A DNA stretch of 64,000 bases, taken from positions 4,290,001 through 4,354,000 of the forward strand of contig NZ_CP090557.1 in NCBI RefSeq assembly GCF_021484805.1, written 5' to 3'. Below are positions 8,723 to 15,820 of this stretch, piece after piece. The position numbers were made by a program, and so were the translations under genes. The notes under the pieces are model-generated. The model was not told the origin of the DNA. It searched no databases and worked only from the letters and a program-made list of their open reading frames with translations. This stretch comes from Tellurirhabdus bombi (GTDB lineage: Bacteria > Bacteroidota > Bacteroidia > Cytophagales > Spirosomataceae). Numbering within the stretch: position 1 is the stretch's first letter; every line of letters begins with the position of its first letter.

Positions 8723-9211
8723 TTACCGGCCCCTTTTCATTAGTTTTTCCAGCTTGGATTCCTGCTTTTTGGGCACACCCGCTGAGATCTTGCTGCGGTC
8801 GCCGGGCGTAAACCCAAACTTGGTCGATAGCTGGTTGGCCTTGCTAAAGGCCGCGTCCCGCATGGCCACGTAGGGATGGGTGACATACTTGATGAAATTC
8901 CCCTCCTCATCCTGAATCTCTTTGAACTCCCCATCCTTTTCCAGAAACCGGTTGTACTTGAAGTAATTGGCCATCTCAATGCAGTACTGCGCCAGCGCCT
9001 CCCGGTCGGTGGTGCCCAGCAGGTTCATGTCCATGAGCCAGGTGCACCGGCTCACCCAGATACCCAAAGCAAACCGGCCCAGCGGGCAAGGCGGCTCGGG
9101 CATCTCAATGAGTAAGGTTGGCTGCGCGGGACTGGCCACCTCCCGGTCTTTGCGGTGGGTGCCTTCCAGTATTTTGACCTCAACGGGTTTTCGGGGACGT
9201 CCTCCAGGCAT
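8723..9211 (-). CDS. terminase small subunit, P27 family
   Basis: A 162-residue protein beginning MPGGRPRKPVEVKILEG, the characteristic P27 N-terminus, followed by a helical core (DREALAQYCIEMANYFKYN) and a C-terminal region (AFSKANQLSTKFGFTP) typical of the family. It binds the packaging site and recruits the large subunit, 35 nt downstream. Confidence 0.9.
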   Translation of the reverse strand: MPGGRPRKPVEVKILEGTHRKDREVASPAQPTLLIEMPEPPCPLGRFALGIWVSRCTWLMDMNLLGTTDREALAQYCIEMANYFKYNRFLEKDGEFKEIQDEEGNFIKYVTHPYVAMRDAAFSKANQLSTKFGFTPGDRSKISAGVPKKQESKLEKLMKRGR

Positions 9212-9219
9212 GGGTTAGT

Positions 9220-10137
9220 TTAAAAGGGGGTTGGTATGTCAAAGCCGGGCGAGGGCTTGAAGATTTTTAGTTTCGGGCTTCTTTTTTTGGCTTTGTTGCC
9301 CGATCCGCTGCCTTTTTGGTTTTTGGCGCCGCCTTTTCCTTTGCCGTTTCCGGTGGCGCTGCCGTTACTTTTTGCCATAGTGCTTTCCCCCCCAACGGGT
9401 TTGTTAATGGTGAAAAAATGATCGAAAATGAATCCGCACTTTTCGAGGTCGTAGTCGTAGAGTGCCTTGTTGTCATGAATGAACAGAAACTCAATGCAGT
9501 CGGCTGAGCTCAGGTTGGCCGAGCCGCGAATGCCGATGTGTTTGCCGCAATCGGTTTTGAATACGCAGAGCTTGAGGTGTTCTCGCGCCACGGCCAGTTG
9601 AAACCGGTTATCTTTATCCAGCTGCTTGTAGATGTAAGGTACCAGCGTGTGTTGTTTGTGGGCATACTGAAAGTGAGAGATCAGCAAATCCAGATTATCC
9701 ACAAAACCGCCGTCCAGCAGGTTAGCCAGGCTATCGACGTTTTCCTCGCTGAGCGATAGCGTGGCCAGTAGCATTCGCTCGGTATGGAAGTTGTTTTGCA
9801 CCATCAAGGCTTCGATAAAGTCGCCGAAAATGAACGATCCGCTCACGTAGCCGTAGTGCACGCTGCCGGGCGTAATCTGGATGGCGTCGACCAGTTCACG
9901 CGCGTTATCATAGGTGATGCAGCGCTCGGGCATCTCGGGTACCAGCGGCGGCTCGATGTAGCGCATTTCGTTGCCCACGCTCATCCGCGCAATGGCGTCA
10001 GGAAGCTCGGTACTGTACTTGTGACGCACGACCGTATTTTTCGGAAACTCGTCGTCTAATGGCGAAAAATGGCCCAAAAAAGGGCCAAAATCATCATTTT
10101 TTTCACTATTCCCGGCAAAACTAACTTTCTGACTCAT
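9220..10137 (-). CDS. phospholipase D-like protein of the packaging module
   Basis: A 305-residue protein. Residues 80-245 resemble a PLD fold: HLKLCVFKTD then IGIRGSANLSSAD, i.e. an HxK followed by a GSxN motif, in a single copy. PLD-family enzymes act on phosphodiesters, including DNA as nucleases such as BfiI. The last 60 residues are a low-complexity Gly/Lys/Ser tail (GNGKGKGGAKNQKGSGSGNK), which should bind nucleic acid. It sits 9 nt upstream of the small terminase gene. A role in DNA processing or packaging is inference. Confidence 0.6.
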   Translation of the reverse strand: MSQKVSFAGNSEKNDDFGPFLGHFSPLDDEFPKNTVVRHKYSTELPDAIARMSVGNEMRYIEPPLVPEMPERCITYDNARELVDAIQITPGSVHYGYVSGSFIFGDFIEALMVQNNFHTERMLLATLSLSEENVDSLANLLDGGFVDNLDLLISHFQYAHKQHTLVPYIYKQLDKDNRFQLAVAREHLKLCVFKTDCGKHIGIRGSANLSSADCIEFLFIHDNKALYDYDLEKCGFIFDHFFTINKPVGGESTMAKSNGSATGNGKGKGGAKNQKGSGSGNKAKKRSPKLKIFKPSPGFDIPTPF

Positions 10138-10286
10138 AACGACATAAATCCGCTAAAGATGGCTAAATTTTTCCCCTGAGTTTTGACACGCGGTTTTTCT
10201 CTAGGAGACATCGGTCGGGAGAACGGCCCGATTTAGGGATTTACCCTACCCCCCCCCTTGGTCGCAACACTTGCATGTGCAACTAT
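10138..10286. other. 149-bp non-coding gap with C9 tract, candidate packaging site
   Basis: This is the only sizeable gap in the packaging module, between the unknown membrane protein and the PLD-like/terminase genes. It contains a run of nine C (10249-10257) and a GC-rich segment (CGGTCGGGAGAACGGCCCG, 10212-10230) with partial dyad symmetry. A cos or pac site is plausible from position only. Confidence 0.25.
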
Positions 10287-11384
10287 TCATTTGCTCGACT
10301 CATCGGCATCTGAGGCTGGATGAGGTGGGATATATGGCAGCTTTATATTCGTCTTTGGATTAGGCCTCCATCTGATCTTGAAAAAGAAAGCCGAGAGCAG
10401 GCCTGCGAAAATTAAACCAACAATGACACCCAAAACTATTGCGGCGTTCCCGTATTCTGGTAGACGCTTAGCACCATAGACACAGGCCAGAAAAAACAAA
10501 CTCAATCCAAATAGAAAAACCAGTGCAGACTCTGGTTCATCTAGAAAGGAATAGTCTTTATTGAGCTCAGCCATCTCTCGCTCTTCCTTTTCCCACCGCT
10601 CTTGATTGATCCTACGAAGCCCTTCTTTAGCTTTATTAAATCGTTCGGCTGCTTTTGTCCGGGCCTCCGCCTCGGCGTCCTCCTCTCTTTTCCGCTCTAC
10701 TTTCCAGGTCGTTTCTCTATCCGCTACAGCCTCGGCATAGGTAAGGTGTAGATGATGATTCATGTACAGAATATTATCTCCAGTTACTCGGTAAAGCGTT
10801 ACCCGGTTGTATTTAAACTCGCATTTGAAATCATGGACAATTATCTCAGTAATGGCCCGGCGAAAGAAGACTCCTTTTTTATTAACACCCCAAACCTTAT
10901 CGCCAACGTCGTATTTGATTTTATCCGGCGCCCCGTCTTTCCAGTATGCTTTCCCAACTAAATATGATTGCAGTGGATTAAAGACACCAGCATGACCCAA
11001 GTCCTTGAGATATTCTTTCGGCAATACATGCTCGGGGTTTTCTCTGTGACCTGAAAAGTCATCCCCCAAAGCCTCTTTGGCCCGTTTGCCTATTGCGGCA
11101 AATTGCTCTGCCAACAGACCAGCTAAAGCCAGTTCTTTGTCCCCAATCTTGATGATAAGGTCGTTGTGCGGCGAGTCGGTAAGGAGATTGCTATACAGTA
11201 TCCCCTTGATGACTTTTTTGGTTACATTCCAGATATTCGAACACTTCCGATCCCGAAAGCCTCTTTCCAGTAGTTCAGATACCGGATATTCAACGGCACC
11301 TCTTTTGATAAAAAGATCTTTCCCAATCTCGTTGGTGAATCCAGCCCGGTATAGCGATAGTTTTATGTCCGCTGCGTAGTTCAT
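10287..11384 (-). CDS. unknown phage protein with coiled coil and C-terminal membrane hairpin
   Basis: A 365-residue protein not recognised as a family member. Residues about 225-270 are a highly charged coiled coil (KREEDAEAEARTKAAERF). Two hydrophobic segments follow near residues 290-305 and 318-335 (ALVFLFGLSLFFLACVYGA and NAAIVLGVIVGLIFAGLL). The N-terminal 200 residues look soluble. The membrane hairpin near the end suggests a tail-anchored envelope protein. It is followed by two more tiny putative membrane proteins. A moron or lysis-related function is possible but unproven. Confidence 0.6.
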   Translation of the reverse strand: MNYAADIKLSLYRAGFTNEIGKDLFIKRGAVEYPVSELLERGFRDRKCSNIWNVTKKVIKGILYSNLLTDSPHNDLIIKIGDKELALAGLLAEQFAAIGKRAKEALGDDFSGHRENPEHVLPKEYLKDLGHAGVFNPLQSYLVGKAYWKDGAPDKIKYDVGDKVWGVNKKGVFFRRAITEIIVHDFKCEFKYNRVTLYRVTGDNILYMNHHLHLTYAEAVADRETTWKVERKREEDAEAEARTKAAERFNKAKEGLRRINQERWEKEEREMAELNKDYSFLDEPESALVFLFGLSLFFLACVYGAKRLPEYGNAAIVLGVIVGLIFAGLLSAFFFKIRWRPNPKTNIKLPYIPPHPASDADESSK

Positions 11385-11386
11385 CG

Positions 11387-11578
11387 TCAGAATAGTTTTT
11401 TATCGCCAAACCTCTTCTCCACCAAAGCCCCGATTACAACGAAAATGCCAATCGGCGACATAGCCACAGCGTCCGTAACGTCTCTTACTTTTACAAATCC
11501 GTTAATACGTTTAGTCTGCCACAGGAGACAAGCAAACCCGATAAGGCACCAAATGAAAGTGATGAGTAGATTAAGCAT
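11387..11578 (-). CDS. small two-TM protein
   Basis: A 63-residue protein with two hydrophobic segments (LLITFIWCLIGFACLLW and SPIGIFVVIGALV) separated by a short basic loop. The leader AAACCTAGCC upstream of the ATG resembles that of other prophage genes. Its stop is 2 nt from the next start. Size and topology would fit a holin-like or unknown envelope protein; no homologue recognised. Confidence 0.5.
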   Translation of the reverse strand: MLNLLITFIWCLIGFACLLWQTKRINGFVKVRDVTDAVAMSPIGIFVVIGALVEKRFGDKKLF

Positions 11579-11597
11579 GATTGATAGGCTAGGTTTT

Positions 11598-11747
11598 TTA
11601 TTTATACCGCTGGATAGTGATCCAAAAGAGTAAAAAGCCGATAGTCAGCATGTGAAAGCTGCCGTCCTCATCTTCTCCGTATTGCAAATGAAAGCCTAGG
11701 GAAAGCTCATCTAAACTGCATACTCCGAACTCTATTTTCGTATCCAT
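11598..11747 (-). CDS. small unknown protein with C-terminal hydrophobic end
   Basis: A 49-residue protein starting MDTKIEFGV; an ATG start is preceded by a leader CTAAACCCAACTAATAGCC like those of its neighbours. The first half is acidic and the last third hydrophobic (MLTIGFLLFWITI), consistent with a single membrane anchor. Nothing further can be said about function. Confidence 0.4.
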   Translation of the reverse strand: MDTKIEFGVCSLDELSLGFHLQYGEDEDGSFHMLTIGFLLFWITIQRYK

Positions 11748-11754
11748 ATGGCTA

Positions 11755-12093
11755 TTAGTTGGGTTTAGCGGTTTTATCTCGTCCCGATTTGGCGTTGTGG
11801 CAATGTTTACAGAGGCTTTGCCAGTTGGTCTGGTTCCAGGGATCAGCACCCTGGTTGATGGGAATGATGTGGTCGGTGACTCCTTTACCTCCGCCCGGCG
11901 TCACATCGGTTAGTACGTCTTGTTTGAGGCACTCGGCACACAGGGGATTTTTGCGGCGAAACTCGGCAGACTCCCTCTTCCACCGCTCGGTAGCGTAGAT
12001 CTTCCGGTTGGGATTCTTGCGGCCTTGCTGAGGTGCAGGCGTAGCAGGACGAGCCTTTTGCCAGGGGCGCTTGACGGATTGAATAACAGCCAT
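11755..12093 (-). CDS. HNH endonuclease
   Basis: A 112-residue HNH nuclease. The zinc-binding pairs are CAEC and CKHC, and the catalytic core is TDHIIPINQGADPWNQTNWQ, a textbook HNH finger. Such genes next to terminases are often required with the large subunit for DNA cleavage at cos ends. Here it is about 2.5 kb upstream of the terminases in the same operon. The N-terminal 40 residues are basic. Confidence 0.88.
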   Translation of the reverse strand: MAVIQSVKRPWQKARPATPAPQQGRKNPNRKIYATERWKRESAEFRRKNPLCAECLKQDVLTDVTPGGGKGVTDHIIPINQGADPWNQTNWQSLCKHCHNAKSGRDKTAKPN

Positions 12094-12129
12094 GAGTACA
12101 GTGGTGAGGTAATGCGATTTAGGGTAAAA

Positions 12130-12477
12130 TTACCGCCGCTCAATAAGTACTTTCGACCGATCCGTAAGTTCCAGAAACCGCCGGGTGCAATCTTTTACCC
12201 GGCGACGGCTAATAGGCAATTCCTCGCCAGTCGTTAGAAAGGCCATGCCGATCCCGGAGCGGGCAATCCAGGCTTTCAGGTAGCGGGGGCTGATCAAATT
12301 ATGCTTGGAAATGCGAATGAAGCCAGGGAGCATCTTCTCGACCGTTTTCAGCGTCATGGAGGTCATGATGGGAAAGCGGTCACCTCGGATATGGAATTTA
12401 GAGTAGTTACAATCCGCCTCGACACGGATAATGGATTTAAGGAAGACACTGCGTCTTCCTAATCGGATGGAAGTCAT
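12130..12477 (-). CDS. LytTR DNA-binding protein, candidate late regulator
   Basis: A 115-residue single LytTR domain: IIRVEADCNYSKFHIRGD, the strand-helix element TVEKMLPGFIRISKHNLIS, and ending with LPISRRRVKD, which matches the family's conserved 'lpvSRr' segment. There is no receiver domain. LytTR proteins bind direct repeats upstream of promoters. It is the first gene of the late block, behind a TATATTTG box with two TATCAAT repeats. I infer that it activates the structural operon and its own gene; a repressor role cannot be excluded. Confidence 0.8.
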   Translation of the reverse strand: MTSIRLGRRSVFLKSIIRVEADCNYSKFHIRGDRFPIMTSMTLKTVEKMLPGFIRISKHNLISPRYLKAWIARSGIGMAFLTTGEELPISRRRVKDCTRRFLELTDRSKVLIERR

Positions 12478-12512
12478 TTAAGTTGCGGTGGGAGCCGAAA
12501 TAGCGGCTGGGA

Positions 12513-12550
12513 CAAATATATACAATATTGATATGTTTCTATGATTGATA
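12513..12550 (-). promoter_or_regulatory. late-operon promoter with TATCAAT repeats
   Basis: On the minus strand a perfect Bacteroidota -7 box TATATTTG (12513-12520) precedes the LytTR gene by about 35 nt. No -33 TTG is present at the usual distance; two TATCAAT direct repeats (12527-12533, 12544-12550) occupy that place. This suggests an activator-dependent promoter. A small hairpin (AGCCG/CGGCT) is in the leader. Confidence 0.5.
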
Positions 12551-12572
12551 GAGTTTATTTATAAACCAGAAC

Positions 12573-12607
12573 ACAAAAAATCCCTGATAGCAAAACTGTC
12601 AGGGATT
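12573..12607 (-). terminator. rho-independent terminator
   Basis: The inverted repeat AATCCCTGA / TCAGGGATT (12579-12587, 12599-12607) is followed on the minus strand by a U-run (A6 at 12575-12580 on plus). It would end transcripts running through umuDC and separate early from late genes. Confidence 0.75.
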
Positions 12608-12723
12608 CCATACCCACCGTAACTGTACTTAATTATGAGGCAAAGATACTCGGTTTTTGTCGCAATGGGCTAAGCCCTTGAGGGAGCGGTTAAAGCATGG
12701 CTTTTCTTTGTATCTTCGCAGGC

Positions 12724-13014
12724 ATGGAAACGCCGTATTCGTTTTTGCAGGAAGCCCTTCTGGGAGGGCAGCGGGTGGTGGGAAAAGCGTACCAGGTACT
12801 TACATTGGAGGTCACTGAACTCTATCCCCTTAAAATATTCTCGCACCTCAGCGGCGGGGCTAGCCTGCTGGCTTCGATGAATGTGCCGGACAATCCAGAT
12901 GAAAGCGTTAATTATGACGTTACCCTCGCCAAAGGAACAAAGCAAACCCAGCTCCTACAGGTGCCGGGTCGTGAGTTTTTAGAATTTCTCAAATCAGGGA
13001 AGGTTCTAAATTAA
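12724..13014 (+). CDS. unknown protein convergent with umuC
   Basis: A 96-residue protein starting METPYSFLQE, the only plus-strand gene in the first 31 kb. The sequence has the balance of a real protein (KAYQVLTLEVTELYPLKIF, DESVNYDVTLAKG). A promoter-like TATCTTCG ends 7 nt before the ATG, so the message may be leaderless. Its stop overlaps the umuC stop in the 4-bp palindrome TTAA. I do not recognise it; a role in controlling the polymerase or a prophage-expressed accessory function is possible. Confidence 0.55.
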   Translation: METPYSFLQEALLGGQRVVGKAYQVLTLEVTELYPLKIFSHLSGGASLLASMNVPDNPDESVNYDVTLAKGTKQTQLLQVPGREFLEFLKSGKVLN

Positions 13015-14264
13015 GACGCCACTAGAATATCCGACCAGCGGGTAGTGTAACACCGGCTTAGCCACTTTTGCTTCATGGGCCAGGTTCTGTCATAGCCTTG
13101 AGCCGCCAAACGTACCTTATCCCTTCCGTACTGCTTATTGATCCCATCAACGGCTTTGCTCAGCTTGGCGAGTTTGTCATCGGGGAGCTCGGTGAATAAA
13201 TTAGCCTGGCGGTGATTGTCGGGCACCAGGTCATTGAGGAATACACCAAGCTTCTGATAAGCATATCCAAAACTGAATATCTCATCCAGCGCGGCGCTGG
13301 CGTATTTCAAAAGCTCGGTATTGCTGCTAGATGGGTGTGGCAGGATGACGGTGCGCGAATTGTAGTAGTGCTTGGCATTCTTCTTAAACCGGTTGGTGTG
13401 CACAAAGACTGTAATGCTACTGGCGGCGGAATCCTGCTTGCGTAATTTTTCGGAGGCTCTGGCTAGGTAAGTGGCCAGGGCCATGCGAAGCCGGGCTATG
13501 TCGTGCACCTCTACGCCGAACGAGGGCGCTACGCAGATGTTCTTTTTCTTGGCTGGCTCAAGTTCCAGCATCTTCACTGGTACGCCCCTGAGCTCGTAGA
13601 CAAGCCGCAGGCCGTTTACGGTCATGCGTTCGCTAACCCAGTCCTCATCGGTCTGGCTCAGTTCCCAGGCGGTTTTAATCTCGTTCCGCTTCAGCATGGA
13701 TTCAAACCGGTAGCCGATGCCCCAAAGATCGCCAATGGGGAAACTCATCAATGCATCCCGTATCTGATCGGCATGTATAAGGGAAAGAACGCCGCCGGAG
13801 CTCGGGTTTTTCTTGGCGAGCCTATTGGCCACTTTGGCGAGGGTTTTTGTGGGTGCAATGCCAAATGAAACCGGAATGCGCGTCCAACGGCTTATCGTTT
13901 CGCGCAGGGTCCTGCAAAAGGCTTCGGGGTCGGGTTCGCTGGATAGGTCCAGAAACGCCTCATCAATGCTGTAAACCTCCACGGTTTCCACGAACCGGGC
14001 CAGAATCGACATCACCCGCGATGACATATCCCCGTACAAAACGTAGTTGGAGCTAAACACCTCGATACCTGCCGCATCAATCAATTCCCCTATCTCGTGG
14101 TAGGGCGTACCCATCTTGACGCCAAGTTCTTTGGCTTCGTTGGAGCGGGCAATGACGCAGCCGTCGTTATTGGAAAGCACAATCACCGGCCGGTTCTCTA
14201 GCCTGGGATTGAAACTACGTTCGCACGACACGTAGAAGTTATTGCAGTCCATGATGGCGATCAT
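13011..14264 (-). CDS. umuC: Y-family DNA polymerase, UmuC
   Basis: A 417-residue translesion polymerase. The catalytic acidic residues are D6 in IAIMDCNNFYVSCE and D101-E102 in YSIDEAFLDL. The family steric-gate region (FYVSCERSF) is intact, and the helix-hairpin-helix region (IGDLWGIGYRFESML) and little-finger domain follow. Length matches UmuC. The start overlaps the umuD stop by ATGA. Together with UmuD' it would form Pol V and allow mutagenic bypass during SOS; in a prophage it may raise mutation rate or aid replication of damaged phage DNA. Confidence 0.95.
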   Translation of the reverse strand: MIAIMDCNNFYVSCERSFNPRLENRPVIVLSNNDGCVIARSNEAKELGVKMGTPYHEIGELIDAAGIEVFSSNYVLYGDMSSRVMSILARFVETVEVYSIDEAFLDLSSEPDPEAFCRTLRETISRWTRIPVSFGIAPTKTLAKVANRLAKKNPSSGGVLSLIHADQIRDALMSFPIGDLWGIGYRFESMLKRNEIKTAWELSQTDEDWVSERMTVNGLRLVYELRGVPVKMLELEPAKKKNICVAPSFGVEVHDIARLRMALATYLARASEKLRKQDSAASSITVFVHTNRFKKNAKHYYNSRTVILPHPSSSNTELLKYASAALDEIFSFGYAYQKLGVFLNDLVPDNHRQANLFTELPDDKLAKLSKAVDGINKQYGRDKVRLAAQGYDRTWPMKQKWLSRCYTTRWSDILVAS

Positions 14265-14719
14265 GCTAGTTTCTGTATGACGTGGGTAACAACTCCAAAC
14301 AGCCGGAAATCATCGCCGGGATGCACGTAGATCGGATTGTACTTGGGATTGGAGGAATGCAGGACCACCATCTCTTTGAGCCGCTGCATCCGTTTTACGG
14401 CATGATCCCCGTTTAGCCAGACCACGACGACTTTGCCCTCGACATGTTCCCTAGTGCAGTCCACGATTAACACGTCGCCCGGTTCGATCCGGTCCCCCGA
14501 CATGCTATCCCCGCCTACCCGGACAAAGTACGTGGCCTCTTTATCGGTAATGCAGAGCTCGTTTAAATCGCAGACTTTTTCGATGTGGTTTTCGGCTGGA
14601 CTAGGAAAGCCCGCCGCTACTTTGCTGTCGAAAAAAGGGATAGGTATCTTGGCACCAACCTTGGCTTTGTAGAAGTTCTCGGGCGACAGGCGGTCTAGGA
14701 GGTGGAACTGGCTAATCAT
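14261..14719 (-). CDS. umuD: SOS mutagenesis protein UmuD
   Basis: A 152-residue LexA/UmuD-type S24 peptidase without HTH domain. The self-cleavage site is Ala36-Gly37 in KVAAGFPSP, and the catalytic pair is Ser72 (GDSMSG) and Lys109 (HAVKRM). RecA-stimulated cleavage gives UmuD', which binds UmuC. Its upstream region has three GTAACA-type half-sites that may bind LexA or the phage repressor. Confidence 0.95.
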   Translation of the reverse strand: MISQFHLLDRLSPENFYKAKVGAKIPIPFFDSKVAAGFPSPAENHIEKVCDLNELCITDKEATYFVRVGGDSMSGDRIEPGDVLIVDCTREHVEGKVVVVWLNGDHAVKRMQRLKEMVVLHSSNPKYNPIYVHPGDDFRLFGVVTHVIQKLA

Positions 14720-14770
14720 ACGGCATATTGGTGATACGTGAGGATATGGTAAACAAAACAGTCACAATAT

Positions 14771-14826
14771 GTAACAGAAAAAACATATAGTACAATTAAT
14801 GTTACTAAAATGTTTGATTTGTAACA
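14771..14826 (-). promoter_or_regulatory. candidate umuDC operator
   Basis: Three copies of GTAACA/TGTTAC lie upstream of umuD: GTAACA 14771-14776, TGTTAC 14800-14805, GTAACA 14821-14826, in an AT-rich region. Alternating orientation gives two overlapping dyads. The regulator is unknown; an SOS repressor is the natural guess. Confidence 0.4.
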
Positions 14827-14846
14827 TAAAAGGGTCGTATATAACA

Positions 14847-14870
14847 CAAAAACCCGGCTGTTGGGCCAGG
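14847..14870 (-). terminator. terminator between early genes and umuDC
   Basis: On the minus strand CCTGGC-CCAACA-GCCGGG is followed by TTTTTG. It lies just past the stop of the 40-residue ORF and before the umuDC operators, so umuDC is likely a separate unit. Confidence 0.65.
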
Positions 14871-14882
14871 CTTGTCTGCATT

Positions 14883-15005
14883 TTATGACTGAGATGCGTC
14901 GCTTGGCGGTTGAGGCTCAGCGGGCGGAAAAACCTCGTTGATTTGGCGAACCTGTTCCGCTAATTCCTCCTCAGTCACGGGCTTTACTTCTTTTTTTTTG
15001 CTCAT
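14883..15005 (-). CDS. 40-residue unknown peptide
   Basis: An ATG-initiated frame, MSKKKEVKPVTEEELAEQ then a proline-rich end (VFPPAEPQPPSDASQS). It has the same CTAACTACCTAGCCA leader seen at other prophage genes and is followed directly by a terminator, which supports its being translated. Charged, no membrane segment. Function unknown. Confidence 0.5.
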   Translation of the reverse strand: MSKKKEVKPVTEEELAEQVRQINEVFPPAEPQPPSDASQS

Positions 15006-15016
15006 TGGCTAGGTAG

Positions 15017-15448
15017 TTAGAGGGCGGCGTAGTCAGCCTCCATCTTTTGCAATTGCGCCTTAGTGACTTCTATCTGGGTTACGATATAGCCCTGAATAAT
15101 AGGATCATTTGGACCCAAAAACAGTAAAGCATGAGTCTCTTTGTTTTGGTCTGTTTCTTGGGCTAATAGACGAACCTGAATTGGAGCCGTGCCTGCCATT
15201 ACGGCAACCTGCATTCCTTGTAGCTGCTCGATTTCGTATTTCTTTTGAGTAATGGATTCTTGAAGCTCATTGGCTTCTTTTAGTTTCTGGTCGTTCATGG
15301 ACTGGGTTGCTTTATCATTAAAAATAAAATACACTTCCAAGCTATCGCTGGGTATCCGCTGCGGGATGTGGTGCTCAGGACTCAGTTGCGCCTTGGCGGC
15401 AGTGGCGGCCATAATGGCCAAAAGGATGACATAGATTAGGTTTCGCAT
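15017..15448 (-). CDS. secreted unknown protein with coiled coil
   Basis: A 143-residue protein with a signal peptide (MRNLIYVILLAIMAATAAKA, cleavage before QLSPE). The mature part has two coiled-coil stretches (around residues 55-80 and 125-143) and a central strand-rich portion. It lies 15 nt downstream of the rusA stop in the same direction. A periplasmic location is inferred; prophage-encoded exported proteins can affect phage adsorption or lysis, but nothing specific is visible. Confidence 0.6.
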   Translation of the reverse strand: MRNLIYVILLAIMAATAAKAQLSPEHHIPQRIPSDSLEVYFIFNDKATQSMNDQKLKEANELQESITQKKYEIEQLQGMQVAVMAGTAPIQVRLLAQETDQNKETHALLFLGPNDPIIQGYIVTQIEVTKAQLQKMEADYAAL

Positions 15449-15463
15449 GGGGACTAGGGTTGG

Positions 15464-15820
15464 TTAGACTGGTTGAAGAATGAACTCCACCCGGGGACTG
15501 GCCTTGTCGAGGTATTTGTTGATCAGGATCCGGGTGCACTTGTTGTCGTTTTTGATGGCTTTGACCCGCTGCAAACAGTCCAGAATGATCTTGAGGGCGT
15601 TGTCTAAATCCGATCGCTGATTGGGGTAAAACACATCGATCGTCATCTCGAAATAGCCTTCAATGTTCGCATTCCGGTAGAAGTTGCACTGAATGAAAAA
15701 GTCGTTTTCATACTTAGTCAATGCAGGCGTCTTGGCCAGCGTCGGAGATCCTTTCTGGTAGATGATTTTGTAAGCATTGGACTTGCTAGGCACGGAGCCG
15801 AAAATGACTTGCTTTTTCAT
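15464..15820 (-). CDS. rusA: RusA-type Holliday junction resolvase
   Basis: A 118-residue endonuclease of the RusA family. The hallmark is RSDLDNALKIILDCL with catalytic aspartates, followed by DNKCTRILINK. PSKSNAYKII near the N-terminus is also typical. It resolves four-way junctions during phage recombination or before packaging. It overlaps the ASCH-like gene by ATGA. Confidence 0.88.
   Translation of the reverse strand: MKKQVIFGSVPSKSNAYKIIYQKGSPTLAKTPALTKYENDFFIQCNFYRNANIEGYFEMTIDVFYPNQRSDLDNALKIILDCLQRVKAIKNDNKCTRILINKYLDKASPRVEFILQPV

Noticed and set aside
12670-12945. 91-residue minus-strand frame opposite the convergent gene near umuC
   Set aside because: The plus-strand frame at 12724 has better protein composition and a promoter-like box, so this is treated as its shadow.
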